In this document: positions 37,964-51,600 of the stretch, piece after piece | Numbering within the stretch: the first letter of the stretch is position 1 | How the letters are laid out: the number at the start of each line of letters is the position of its first letter | DNA from: Linepithema humile | Lineage: Eukaryota; Arthropoda; Insecta; Hymenoptera; Formicidae | Assembly: GCF_040581485.1 (NCBI RefSeq) | Contig: NC_090129.1 | Span: forward strand, 32,970,764-33,034,763 | Length of the DNA stretch: 64,000 bases | Direction of reading: 5' to 3' | The notes under the pieces: model-generated | Told to the model about the DNA's origin: nothing | What the model saw: the letters and a program-made list of their open reading frames with translations, nothing else | Database searches by the model: none | Made by a program: the position numbers and the translations under genes

Positions 37964-40900
37964 GTGAGGAGCCTGAATCAATCTTTCCCAACTGTATTTC
38001 GAATATGTATCTAGATGTAAGAATTCGCGGCTCCCCTTTTTTTCTCAATTGTTTTTCGAAAATCGTTCTTCGCGAACTCGTTAACCTTGCGTTAAATATA
38101 TGCAATGTTGAGTTTGAATATCTCCGATCTGCCGCTCTCGAGACTCTTTGAATCATTTGAATAATGAAACTTGCTGATCTAAATTTAACACGCGAGTAAA
38201 AGGATCTCGGTAATTGTTGAATGTCTTGTTAAATGTTAAATTGAAAAGCGCACAACTCTCGAAGATAATGCACAATGACTTTCGCTCGTTGATATGCATT
38301 TCGTGAATGCATCCACGCTTTGTTTACGAGCAGCGGCTTACGCAAGCACGGTTTATGCACCGTTTTGCGGCACAAGTAGCGAGATCATCGGCCCATAAAA
38401 AGCGGTTTGAAAAAGGAACGAACTTGTGGGAGAGATCTGGACGAAATTTGCATACCGCGGTGCAACGACGGCTATAAATTTCGAGGCGTCGACTGGTCGG
38501 ATGTAGACGAGGAATTCTGCGGCGGATCGCCGTTCCATCGTCAGACTTCGCAGAACTGTTTTACATTCGAGATCATACGAGTGTGTTTACGTTCGTAAGG
38601 TTCATTAACGATAAGTCCCGCTAAGCACTGTTGTCTGTTCGTCGCAGTCGGACATAGAACGAACGAAGCGAAGAAGTGGAGAAAGAAATAACGCTCGCAA
38701 AAAAAGAGACGATATCGAATAGTCAAAACAAATGTACATATATTGAATAATAAATTCTCCTCCACGATAATTCAATCCCGGAACACACGCCAGCCTGTCC
38801 TCGTAAGTGAGGTGGCAAATGATCAAGGCTGTCTGTGGCGAAAGGATCATGACGCTCGCATATTTCTTTTATATTTCGTGTCGCCGCGTTGGCGTGCGAT
38901 TCTATTCGCAAAAGAAATCGGCACCCGCATCAGAATTGTGTAAAGTTCGAGGCCGCCTGCAGCCGCGACAACTATGATCTATGTTAATACGATGGCGAAA
39001 GAATGGGAGTTGGCTCTTTAAACCGTCTATCTAAATATAAATTCGGCAATGACGCAGAGCGCGACCTTGACCGTGAGAAATATCGAAAAGTATTCTGAAA
39101 GACCGCCGACACACATTGTGTCGTAAATCATCAACATTCTTATCTACACGCGGAGACACGTAATCGGAATCAATCGCGTGGAAATTAATCCAGACTGCAC
39201 GCTAGAACGAACGGAAAATTGAAGGTCTGAATGCAAAAAACAAGGCGACTTAATTTTTTTACGAAAGCGAGTTGCAGAGACCGTGTTCGGTTCACGGTGA
39301 AAGTTCAAGTCTAATATTAGTGTCATTAGAGAACTGCATCCGAGAGCGTTTAGTTTCATGCTTATCAGAAGCGCGTTATCACAACGTGACGGCACAATCC
39401 GCGCGCAACTGCGTCAGTTTTGCAAACTTGTCGTCGATTCACAATATACAGCTACCATTATTCCTCGTCGATTAATCGATAAATGACGGCTGCAACGTCG
39501 CACAATTGTAAAAATACGGGCGATCTTCAATGTGACCACGCGTTATCGCGGCGACAGCGTGCATGATAATAAGAAATGACTTTGCGATCGTGAGAACGAA
39601 GAGACATTTCACCGAAAAGTGTCGTTGTTCATTGTGTGCAAAATTTCGTGTCCATAATTTATAGAGCACTCCAGATTTCCGTGTTTACTTTTACATATAT
39701 TTAGCGCGCCGTGAAAAATCGGAGCGATAAATCTTTATAGTTTACGTTCCTACGTGCAATCTAAGCCGAGAGTCGGGTTTTTTTTTTTTTTTCTTATTAT
39801 TGTCCGTTTGATTAAACATTCCACACAAAAGAAATAACGATATTGTGTAGAGCAGGCAGTTGTTTAGTCGAGGAATTTCAGGTGGACGAGAAAGCCGAGT
39901 TGCTATTGTTGATCCCGAGTGGGTCAAGTCATTATGTTTTAAAATAGTCTGCGTATTATCGACGATTCTTATTATCTCCTAACTGGAGGCCAAGGCTCAG
40001 TGACGTTACGATTCGATGTGTCATCGTGCATTTCGACAGAGCTATTGGTTGACGGAGCAAGGAAATTTTCCCCTTGGATAAGAGATATCTTTTTCGAGCT
40101 ACGCTTTTTAGTTTGGCTTATCTGCTTCCATCTAAAATTTAACAATTTTTTCAATCGTACTTATCTGCTTTTTTACTTTTAAAAATTAAACTTACAATTT
40201 ATCGTTTTCATTATCACGATACTATTTTTAAAGGCTTAATTAGCCACAGTTATATAATTGAATCAAATTATTCACAATGTAACGTTATGTAGCAAGAAAA
40301 TTAACATTTAATGATACATAACAAAAAAATGTGACATATAGAAACCGAAAGGGACCAGTCGAGCACTTGGGCATTAAAAGCAAAGGGTGTGCACCTCGCT
40401 GCATCCCGCAACGTGTGCCATGGGCGCAGACACCCTTCAGCCAAGGTCTGTCTGTGCGTATGCGTGCGAGTGTCTCTCAGCGCGCGCGCGCAACATGTGC
40501 GCGTCAAGTGCCCGCGTGTGGTATGCGCTATGATAAGAAGGGCAAACACAGTTGGGACTTGAGGCCCCTATCTCGGCCCAGGCCTCGTAGAAGGAAAATG
40601 GGTTCTTCCTTAGAAATAGTGATAAGCTGATAAACTTTCTCCCCACCGAACGTTTCGTAATGAATCTCAACACGATTTATAATTCATTTTGAAATAAGAC
40701 ACTGATAAGTTTATCTTATACAAATTACTCACGAAATGAATTTATAGTACAGTCAGCTCTATACAAAATTTTTACATTCTCCAGCAAATGTCGAAATGCT
40801 ACTTTTTGCGTCAAGTTTTTGCAGTTTAATAATAAACATTGGGAATAATGGATTTTTAAAAATCGAATTAAGCTTTTATAAAAAGCACTGCATCTCTTTA

Positions 40901-43900
40901 ACCTTTCCAAAAATTCCTTAATTGTGCACGTTATTTCCAGGCATCTTTTTTGAGTTCGATTTTCCTGTTGACGATAATAACTCGAGAGTTTAAACAGATT
41001 TAAGTGATTACGTTTTTCGGTTGATTACGATTATGTACGATATAATATTTTTAAATTTTATCGCAGTATCTTATCGCTTTATAATGATGAAACCGTGCAC
41101 ACACGCACACAGCTAAACTGTTCGCTCCAGTTTTTTTAGTTTCGAGCTTAGGAAGTCTACATGTGTGTATTTAACCATAATTTTATCTTCAAAACGAATA
41201 TAATAATATATTACAATTTGTCGTTTACGACAACATATATAGCTTCGTTGCGTATGTAGTTCAGGAATGAAAATCGATGAAAGTTTGGACAGGAAAAAAA
41301 ATCTAAACATACTGTACCGAGAGCTCCGTTATCAGTCAAGGTTAGCTGATAAAGAAGCTTTTTTTTCTTAGTTTTCAGTATACTCAACAAATTATCTAAC
41401 CAATTATATCAGAAGCTCGAGTACATTCTGTCGTGCCAGATTCCAAGGATTCAAAGTTTATCTTTCGGAATTACGTAAAATTCAGTCGCACGAGATAAAA
41501 CTCGCGAGACACTGCATGTCAATAATAATTACAATAATAATTTAAATCCGTTCATTTGTATAGGAATCTAATAAAAAAAAAAATAGAAATACTGTGAATT
41601 CCTATAGAAAAACGGCAATTATTCTTGTATACCGACGCGCTGTCGTGCGAATTGTTCTTCAATTGTTTCCTTCCGACGCTGTCATCGCTATTATGTCGAG
41701 CTCTCGTCAGAGTGGATCGAAAGTGGCAGGACATTGGCAAGAGTGGCCATTCGAAAGATCTCGCAATATCTCTTGTCCGCTAGGTAGTGCAAAACAAGGT
41801 GGAATGACCCAGTCAGTCTCTCCCTCTTGCATATCGCCATTGCATGCGGCGTCGCACAACGTTCTCCCTTTACGCGAGGGCGCGTTTCCGCGAAAAATGG
41901 GACTGCGAGCGTGGGGGAGGAGTTTGCGCGAGGTGCAACTCCCAGGTAGTCGAGACTTTCTGTCGCGGCGGCAAACTTCCGCAGGGACTCGAGAGGGGCG
42001 AGTGTGGGGGTGCGTCACTTGGGTAATTACCGGTCCCGCGATAATTACTTTTACGTTTTCTTGCCCGCCGCAGGGAGGGAAACAAAGAGCGTAAAACTTC
42101 AATCTATCTCGGGCCCGAGTCCTTTGTCGTATGATTATTGCCTCGAGATATGAATAAGTAAACGGGGCGCCGTACAGCTATTATAGCTCCTATTTCTATC
42201 GCAACTTCCTTGCAACCTCGAGAATTCGATGCTGGAAACTTTCTCTTAAATGATTTCGAAGAGATCGGATTTTTTCTTACATATTTAATTTCAATATGTG
42301 TTAACTGTAATTGAAAGATTTCTAAGAAATCGGTTAAGATCTGAATATAATTGGTCGAAAGTTCCTCTAATTTCCTGCTCGTTCGAAAGTGACGATCTCA
42401 CCTGAATATTCTCGCGGAAAGGTAAGCGGAAGAGCAGCGTCGCGATTGCGGTCACTGCGAAGGTTGAGTTCGATGATCGACCTCCCCCCCCAAGTTTAAG
42501 GTCCCCAGCGATCCTGCGCGAGGGGTTCATCAACATCAGCGGCAGCGTATGGAGAAGGGAGATCGAAGTACCACCCCCGCGCGTTTCGCAGCGCTGATGA
42601 GGCCGCGGAATAGAGCGTTTTTACCCCCTCCTCGCCGTATTCGAGACTGCGATCGCGTAGCGTCGACGAGGCACCCCTCTACGAAACCGCCCCCGCGACT
42701 TCCCAGGAAAAGTGCCGCTCGTCGATGCCATTGCACTGCACTGGGTGAGGGTCATTACTCCGAGCAAGGCGAGCCGGTGACCTCGGCGCCAACGCCCGCG
42801 ATCGATCCAACCCCCGTCGGACGAATGGGGGTGCAATGCACCCGACGTGCGCTGCCGCTTTTCATGTTAACTCGTCTCGTAAGTACGCTCGCGAGGTAAC
42901 TAGGAGCCCCTAGCGTTCGTCCCGCGTAACTGCAGGAAAAGTGGTTCTAATATTCGATATTTTTAAATAACAATTTACATTTTCTACAATACGATATTTA
43001 TGAATATACTAATCACCGCATACGTGTTTCAAGGAATGTGAAAAAAAATTTTTTTTTTTCACTTATCGATACGCGGATATCGAAGTTTCAGGTAGAGGAA
43101 AACGCGTTAATGATAAATATTTTCTAATGGTAACTTTTCTAACGATCGATATTTCATCTGTATGAGACTTGCGACATTTTTTCCAGGACTTACGTTAATC
43201 CTTAGAATTTAATTCTATTAAAATGCTTAATGCGTTTGCATACGGAAGAATCATCCTTTCGTTAATATAATACGCAATATATTTTCATGTTACCGTGCAT
43301 TTTGCTACCGTCCATGTTGCGATAAGTCCTTTTTATCCTCTTCCGGTGTTTTCAAGGGAAAGTGGACGATCGCCACGTGACCACATCGTTACATCTGTTA
43401 TGTAAAATCGTTTGTGTAAAAAGGGTTTCGCGTTACATCGCGCGTGTCGCGTTCTCGTCTTACCGACCTCGGCAGATGCATCCAGAGTTCCGCAAACGCA
43501 TCCCCACTGTCAGACTGATGGTGCCTTGTGCATGAATTGCATAAATCTATTTGTGAGCAGGGCTAACAGAAAGCGCTGACAGGATTATAAAAACGTTGCT
43601 GAACACTCACATTTTCTCGCATCATCGAATGTGAAAGAATCGTACTTATATTGCGAGTATCGTGAGGTCAAAGATCAATGACGGATCGTACGATTATTTA
43701 TTTTTAAAAGATAAATAACTGTTATATGTTCTGTAACTATATAACTTAATTTTTTAAAATCAATTTAATGAATATTTTTTTCATTAAGATTACTTCGTAA
43801 AATTAAAATGTGATAAGATACAAATTTTATCTTACATTTTTTATTTTATATATATATATTTTTTCTTGGAAACTTATCTCAGCAAAATTTCAACCAGATG

Positions 43901-45224
43901 TAAGATAGAAACGTATATTCCTATATGATTCTGGAAATACAGGTTTCACATAAATCTCTCGATTTTCCGAAATTTTGAATAGTGTCAAATTTTCGTGGTG
44001 TAAACATGAATAGCGTGGGAACGGAAAGGCTGTTTGTATTAGCGATTGCGGACGGATCTAGAAAAACGGACGGATAGACCGCAAACTTCGGCACGTTTAT
44101 CTTTATTTACTTAATCAAATTTTTCCTAAGCTGTTTATTCACAATTGGGATTATACAAAAAAAATTGCTTCTTTCTTAACTGAAACTTCGATAATTATTA
44201 AACTTTGAAACTAAACTAACTGAATTTCGATTCTTTCACATTCGAGGCGTTCTTGGCTTGTAAAACTTCCAGTTTTTTGTAGATATATAGTTTTTATATT
44301 GCGCAACAGCAAAAACTAGGAAAAGGCGTGCGTCAGGTCACAGCTACATTTCGTCATGTGCATCTCCGGAAGAAACCCCATGAAGGGACGAGGAAAAAAA
44401 ATTCGGGGTAATAATTCATCCAGAAAAACGAAATTTTTACTCATTCGTTGCGCTTCTTTCGCCGCTTTGTTTATTTGACCCGCGTTTACTGCTCTTTCGT
44501 CTATCCTTTCACGTATTTACGCAATGTTCCCCTATTGATATTCGGTCAGTCGGCAACGCACGTTGCGCTGTTGTGTGACAAAATATTTACATTATTAATA
44601 CAATAATATCAATTTGTAATATTGTATCATTGAATTAAAAATGAATTGCCACATCTGGCATATGTAAGATGCAAATGTGGCCACCATCAGCAGCTGATCC
44701 TTCAGTCATCGGATGTTATTTACGAAACGATTGGCAGTTTGGAATTCACCAATCCTTTACCTGACTTACGCTCGGGAAAAGGGTTTGGACAGATGCAAAT
44801 CTCTCAATAGAGATTCAATCTGTGCACACTGCTTGCGACAAACGTCAGTTCAGCTGCCGAATTCATGCGTGAAGGATATTCCGTCATCCTGATGAGAATT
44901 TTGCGTAAACATCCGCCATAAGGCACCGCGGAATTCAAGGAATTGGTCATCAATTTTGAAGAGGGTTGACCTGACCTGACAGAATATAGCAGCTGTTCTT
45001 ATATAACTTCCTAGTTCATTCGTATATATGTCTGTTTCGAAAAATAGATACGCGGTACTCTGGCGGAATGATGTTTCGCGACAATCTCATACATCTCTAT
45101 TTAATCCGTGACGTATTACAATATAAATTGACATATTGCACATTTAATCCGCGATAGATCACAGCAGAGCCATCAAGCTAACGTCGTAGAAATCAGAAGA
45201 AATAAATAGGAAAGAAGCACGCTT

Positions 45225-45245
45225 GCGCGCGTGCGCGCGCGCGCG
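45225..45245. repeat. (GC)n tract
   Basis: A run of GC dinucleotides with one GT interruption. Such tracts can adopt Z-DNA. It lies at the edge of a CpG-rich patch. Confidence 0.85.
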
Positions 45246-45645
45246 ACGGCGACACGATGAAATATGCGAGGCGAGTCGATCGCGAACGACGGCGGTTTCA
45301 GTAACTAATTGGGTATGAGATCATACGGGAGATGCCCATGCCGTACCAGTTAGGGGTTAATAATGCAATTTTTAGAGCCTTGGCAGATCTCAAAGAGCAT
45401 TGGCCGCCGTGAGGGGCCACCGCGGCGGTGCATCGGCCTGCATATCAGCGGCCGACGACGGTGTGCTAGTGCGGTTATGCCGTTGTCGGTGTGCGGCTGA
45501 CAGAGCGGTGCTGTGCACGATGCAATCTGCGCCTCTCCTCTCTCGTGCCGCGTCTTTCCCCCTCCGCGCACGTCCTCCAGGCCCGTCTCGTCCTCCTCTC
45601 GCTCGTCGTCGCGCCGCTCGTGCAAGGGCTGCGAAAGGCGCGGCG

Positions 45646-45675
45646 GGAGAGAGAAAGAGAGAGAGAGAGAGAGAG
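45646..45675. repeat. GA tract in a CpG-rich patch
   Basis: A GA run with one AAA interruption, inside the 45.4-46.0 kb GC-rich block. It resembles the GA tract of the putative promoter at 36.1 kb and may mark a second promoter or an enhancer. Confidence 0.85.
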
Positions 45676-48600
45676 GACGGCGAGATCGTCGCTGGGTGAG
45701 AGTTAGACCCGGGGGGTGGGTGAAGGGGTGGAGGGACTCTCAAGGTCCGCGTCGTGCATTGATCCTGTTCGGTCACGGACCCGACTTCTCTCTCTTCTCC
45801 GTGTCTCTCTGCGACTATTTCCTCCTCACTCCGTCCGCTTCCCCGTCCGTACCCTCTTTCTCCCGCTTTTGCCTTCGTTCCCCTCTCTCCCTCGCCCCCC
45901 CTTCCGCCCCTCGCGCTCGCTCGCTCGCTCTCTTTCTTCCTTCCTTCCTTGCATCGCGATCATCGTCAAACCCTTTCGAAGGAAACACGGCTTGTCTGCC
46001 GGCTGAAGGGCTCCGCTTTCGAGCCTGTGGATCTTTGTTTTCGGTTCTTGTTTCCGAACTTTCCGCCTGTTTGAATAAAGTGCTCGGGTTTCAGCGAGAC
46101 GGTCTGCAAGCTGGATTATATGCCGATAAACAGAAACTTTGCTTCCTGGGTGATACGGCTTCGGTCGAATTAACGGATACTGCTGCTTTAATTTTCGAAA
46201 AATGCTACTCCTTGAGAATTTTGATATCAAAGCGGTTCTATATAGAAGCGTGCTTTTTTATTGTTACAAAAATTGACTATCAACATTTGAGTTATGCCGA
46301 AATTCGATTTTTGTTTTATTTTCTATCGCGCAATGCAGAGTGAGCTTAAAATTGGCTCGGTCGAAATTACACGATGCATTATATTAACTGCGATCGCTCA
46401 CTCGCTGTCAAGTTGTATGTTGCATGTCGAGGTGTGCAAAAAGAATTGCACGAGACAAGAACGCGATTATGTCCGAAAGAGTCCTGTTGCGATAACTGCG
46501 GGTAAACGAACCCGGTTCTTCTTACGCTCTCATTTTGCTTTATCTGTATACCGGGCGATCGAGAAGTCACGCGGCTCATATCGAGCGGTGTCTAACGTTT
46601 AAATGATGTGGCGATATTACCATTATTTACGTAACATGCTAAATAAAATATACAACACAAGTATAAGAAAATATCACCTCGGTGACTGTGCTTGATTTTC
46701 TTTTAGTCATTCAAAATAGTTTACCGGAACGTGAATATAAAGTAAAGAAGGGGCTTCTGGTGCCCGAAGATATTAATTTGTTTTCCATTACGTTCGATGT
46801 TTCAGATTTCAAATCTGAAAATCGATAGCAAAACATACCGTGTAAAAAGAGGAAAATGATAGAATAACAACAACAAAAAACAATGCATAAGACGCGAGAT
46901 AGATATCGGTTATGATAAGCTGCGAGTCGATCGCGCGATTAATTTGTGATAACAGATTCTTTTTCTGCAAAATTACACTGTTAATCCTACTCGGTTTTTA
47001 AATTGCATACTTTGAACATTTGGATATTGAACACTCAATGACAGTGATAAAGCCGTCGAGTGTATAACTTTCTTGGATTTCCTGATAGCGTAACGCTCTT
47101 TCGCTGCTGCCTCAAGAAAAGATCCCAAGATCTTGCGAAATGTTCAAGGTTGCACGATCTCGAGGGATGGTTACCAAGGAAACGGTTGTGTTTACTGGTC
47201 CCCGACCTTGGCCACGCTCTCGTAACCACCCACGCCACCCTAGGAAGGAGGTGAATCATCCCTTGTAGGTTACCCTCCCCTCTTCCTTTCCCCAAGACAG
47301 CCGGAACATCTTCCTTCGCAAAAAAAAATGCCTCTCGAGGAAGGCCGATTTTATCGTGCGATAACACAATTAGGACCAGGTTAATAATTTGTGGATAGCG
47401 AATGCGGTGGCAGGAAGAAAATGAGAACCAACAAGATTTATTAATCCACTTAGTACATAATAGATGAAAAAAATGAAAAAAATAGCCAATGTTTTTTCTA
47501 ACCTTCGTGAAAACTTAATGAATTTATTCGCCAGTCTTCTTTTCCGCAATCTGCCTTTGAATTAAGTTAATCTTATTTGCTTAATCATTTTTTCAGTTTA
47601 GCTGTGGTCTAGTTTCCGCAAAGTAGATTAATTTCTCTTATTAATTTCGGCATTTCGGCGCTTTTTCGAATCATCGTAAATCATGACGTGATAAATTGCG
47701 CAAGCTAATATATAAATGAGAAGATAAATTACGGTTACAATTAGACACGATATAGAAAAATAATATTGAACACGAAGCGGCAAAAGAAATTTCAGGACAG
47801 TAGTTTCTGACTTCCAGTTTCGAAAATTTATGTTACCTTGAGTTACGGAAAAAAAAATATAAAAGATTTTAAATTTATGAATACAATTAGAGCCGGGCAA
47901 AAGTATCTGCAGGGTATCTGTGGTCAATATGTTAACAAGCGTTAACTTTCTGACACAAAACTAAAATTCTTTTCAGGGTTACATTTCTGACGAAAGTTCA
48001 AAGAAGAGATAATTCATAAACTTCGCTGTAGTAAATATTTTTCTCAATTGCTGACGTTGCATTCTTCGATAGCGTGATGAAAAGCGTTATATTGTTGCTT
48101 TATTTTTTAATTTAGAAAAGATTTTTTAGAAGACCCCTTATTGTGTTCGTTGCGTGTAATTCTATTGGGACTCAATGAGCAATATGGAAGCATTTGTGCG
48201 CACAATAATCGTTGTACAGCGTAGAAAGGGTTTCCGAATTTACGAAATAGAGCGAAAGGGTACAAAAGTTTACCTGAGACGGATCTTCGGCGACAGCTGG
48301 GCTTTTTTCGAAGTACTTGCACTTCCGCCCCGGATGAAATCACCGAAACTTTCACGGATTCTTTTTTTTCCGGGAAATAGAGAAAATACGAAAGGGTTTA
48401 AAGATCTATTTTGCGGCACAATACGGACTTCGTAACCGTCATTGAGCCGTCTTGATCTCATATCTCTATTCCCACCTGCACTGATCGCAAGAAACTCGAT
48501 ATGCTCGATGCTTAGGGGGGATTTTTTGCTGATCTCATTTTTTTCGAATTTATAACTGGAACAACCTATCAGTTTACGACAGTTTTATAAAGTTCGTTTA

Positions 48601-51600
48601 ATTTATGTGCGATAATATTTGTTATATGGAAGTAGTAGATTTAATTTATGTGAAATTGATATGCATACTGTAAAAATAGAGAGAACCAAATTTATACTGT
48701 AGAAAATAGAAATGAAAGAACTGAAAGGACTCTTTGTGTTTTGAAATAGTTCGTTTTCGACCACTGCGTGGTGCTGATTGCGGTAATCCATAAAAGCCGC
48801 AGTGTCCAAGTCGTGTTCTTTCAGATCCTATGAATTAGTTCCCAACGTCTTCCTTGTGAATAAGGTCAGTATTCTTCTCTATAAACGTAGGACCGCCCGT
48901 AAAGCAATAATGCTATTTACATCTCGAATCATTAGACTCTTTAACCTCGATTTACAGACGGCACGATTTACGTCACAGTAGCTATACAAAAATTTGACCG
49001 TTCTTTACGCAATTATATACAAAAGTCTAGAGGTGCAGACAGGCTCCGAATAATTTCCAAATGTCTCATCATTTCCTGCCTTTAACAGAAGCTATATAAT
49101 TTATCGATTCTAAGAATTGGCAAAGAATGCATTCCAGCATTGCCGGCACTGAACCTTCGGTTGAAATAAGTAGCAGTCCTTGATACATGGAACAAAGAGA
49201 GAGAAAGAGAAAGAGAGAAAGAGAAGCGCGGGGAAAAAGAGACGGAGAGAAAAGGCGACGATAGAAGAAATGCCGAGAGCGGAGAAGCAAGGCGCGAGCG
49301 GGGGAGATACGGCGCTGCAAAAGTGCAACGCTCGAGCAAGGTTCGCGCGATGCCACTGACCCATTAATACATATAGTGCCCGGACTGCACGTCGCAATTT
49401 GCATCGGTCGGTAGCCGCCATTTGAATTACTAAAGACTCTTTGTGGCGGCGTGATGCGGTGACGGTTTTGGTAATGCTCGATCGGCGGTAAGCACCGCCG
49501 CACTTATGTACATCGGACTTTTTTTCGCCGCCTCTGCGCCGCTCTGAGTCGTTCCTCGGTTCATTGATTCTCGCCGTAAGAGAAGTTCGCGTCGATTGGT
49601 TTCCTTCTGGAACAAGTATCTGATGTATTCGCGTTCGAGCATTTTCTATATTTAGTATCTAATCCTGATTGGAATTAATTAAAGTTAATACGGTGGATCG
49701 ATGTATCTTCACGATTAATAAATTGCGCGATTTAGAAACCGGGCTTGCATTCGTCCTCGATCGCTCGAATCGACATCTAGTCCGGTAACAGTCGATTGGA
49801 CAGGCAGTTGCAAAAAGTATAAGCGAGAAAGGGGGAGAGGTAACAGAGAAAGGGGAAGGAGGAGGTGAACGATAGAAGGCTGCGCGAGTCGTTGAAGGTC
49901 CTCGACCTACGCCGTTAAGGACAGAGACCCCATCTAGGGACGCGAGGCGCCCTTTTGCTTGTTTTATGCTTTCATGTGCTGTTTCGCGAAATTCCGCCGA
50001 TGCATAAATTAAATTGCAGATTTTTTCCCTCGCCGAAAGCTGTCCGCAACTTGCAATTTATATATGGCGGCATTACAATAATTTTATGTTGCCAATAAAA
50101 TAGAAAATCAATTTTTAAAGTGCACTATACTTTTAGGCAACATATGAAAGTCCAAGTTACATTGTTTGTTACATTTTACATTAATTTTAGATTCGAATAT
50201 TTAATGTAAAAAAATTTTGGTTGTTTATTTTTCTTAATAACTAATCGATTGTCGTGAAGACCTTCGATACGGCGATAGCGACGTTTGCTATCAGAAGAAT
50301 TGAAAGGATTAACACGAATCGATCACACTCGGCGAAGGTACCGTAGGGTCTTCGACCTCGTGTCGTGCGGTGAAGGTCCGCGGATAACCTACTCCTTGGT
50401 TACTGCACTCGATGTCGGTGACCGGGACGTCGATCCCTCGGAAGGAGGCGAAAGACCTCCGTGGACTCCTCGGGACCGCGAAATAGAGGACTACGGTATT
50501 CGCACGGTGTAATGCAGAAAAGGAGAACATGTTTGGCCTGCGGCTTTTTCGAGCCTGCTATTAAATCGGTGCGCGTTCGGCACTCGCGAATTCACGAAAA
50601 ATAATCCTTCGACAGCTTTATTTTATTTCTCTGCGTAAGTCTTACTTGTCAAATGAAATTCTATAATACTAACAATCGTTTGGCATTTAAAATTATTTAT
50701 AATTAAAAAAGTAATATTTAAATTTTTTTTTAACAGCAGAATGAAGTTTTCAAAAGCATATTACGCTTTTTACAAATCTTTGAATTTTTCGCTCTAATAC
50801 AAAGCCCGTCTGTCATTTTGAATATTTCCGTAATAAATGGCGAATTTAAAGAAAAAGATGGCATTCGCTGTGCTGTCGTCTATGGCATGCCCTTCGATTC
50901 TCATTCAAGGTCCACGACGGGGGTGCACCGAATGTCGTCTCTTTGGGGTTACCATAGCGACCGCCACTAAACTACCCTTGCAACGCCCACTCGAGGGCTG
51001 CGTTTCTACTTTCCACCCTCTGTCTCGGCCGATCAAGAGCTATCGCGCTTGCAGTCGTTCTGAAAGAAAATGGTATAGATTTCGTAATGAGACGTCTACC
51101 GTCTTACAAGCTCTTATCCGAAGATCCTGAAAGATTGACGTAGGATAATCGCTGCTAATGGGATTTCAAATCCTACTCACGGAACCTTTATATTTCTATA
51201 TTTTATTCATTGAAGAAAATCTATTGTAAAAAAAATTTTTCAATTATGATTGTACAAGTTATATAATATATTATATGTTACGTCATAAAGCTGCGCAGCA
51301 AAGTCTATAAAATGTCAGATTTGCCTACATATTGAGATTTATTTTTAGACTGAAAGTTATATAATATTAATGGATACAATATTATGTCCGACACCTTGTA
51401 ACTTTTGAAATACGCTTGATTTCTGATCTTAATCTTAAGAAACCAGAGATCGTAAGACAAGGTTGAAAACGGTGACAGAAACATCAGTTAGTTCGTCACA
51501 CGGCGGCTTGAATGTTGCACTTTATCGATTAGACGGTGCGTTGCTATGGCTACACCGTAAAACTACCTTCGGCCCTTGCAACACTCACCCTTGCGTGTTA

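Noticed and set aside
37648..38151. Single ORF of 167 residues read straight through from 37648
   Set aside because: The codon at 37648 is GTG, not ATG. A strong donor at 37964 interrupts the frame and the sequence after it looks non-coding. Only 37771-37963 is annotated as exon.
43080..43095. TTTCAGGTAGAG as another recursive splice site
   Set aside because: There is no polypyrimidine tract and the donor half is a poor match.
45513..46343. Plus-strand ORF of 276 residues
   Set aside because: Its first part translates a GA/CT simple repeat and its last part is AT-rich non-coding sequence. No domain or conserved motif.
46808..46828. Short palindrome TTTCAGATTTCAAATCTGAAA
   Set aside because: Arms of only ten bases in AT-rich DNA are expected by chance.
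49069..49503. Minus-strand ORFs rich in Leu, Ser and Phe that look membrane-like
   Set aside because: The hydrophobicity comes from a GA-rich simple-sequence stretch (49198-49260) read as CT codons.
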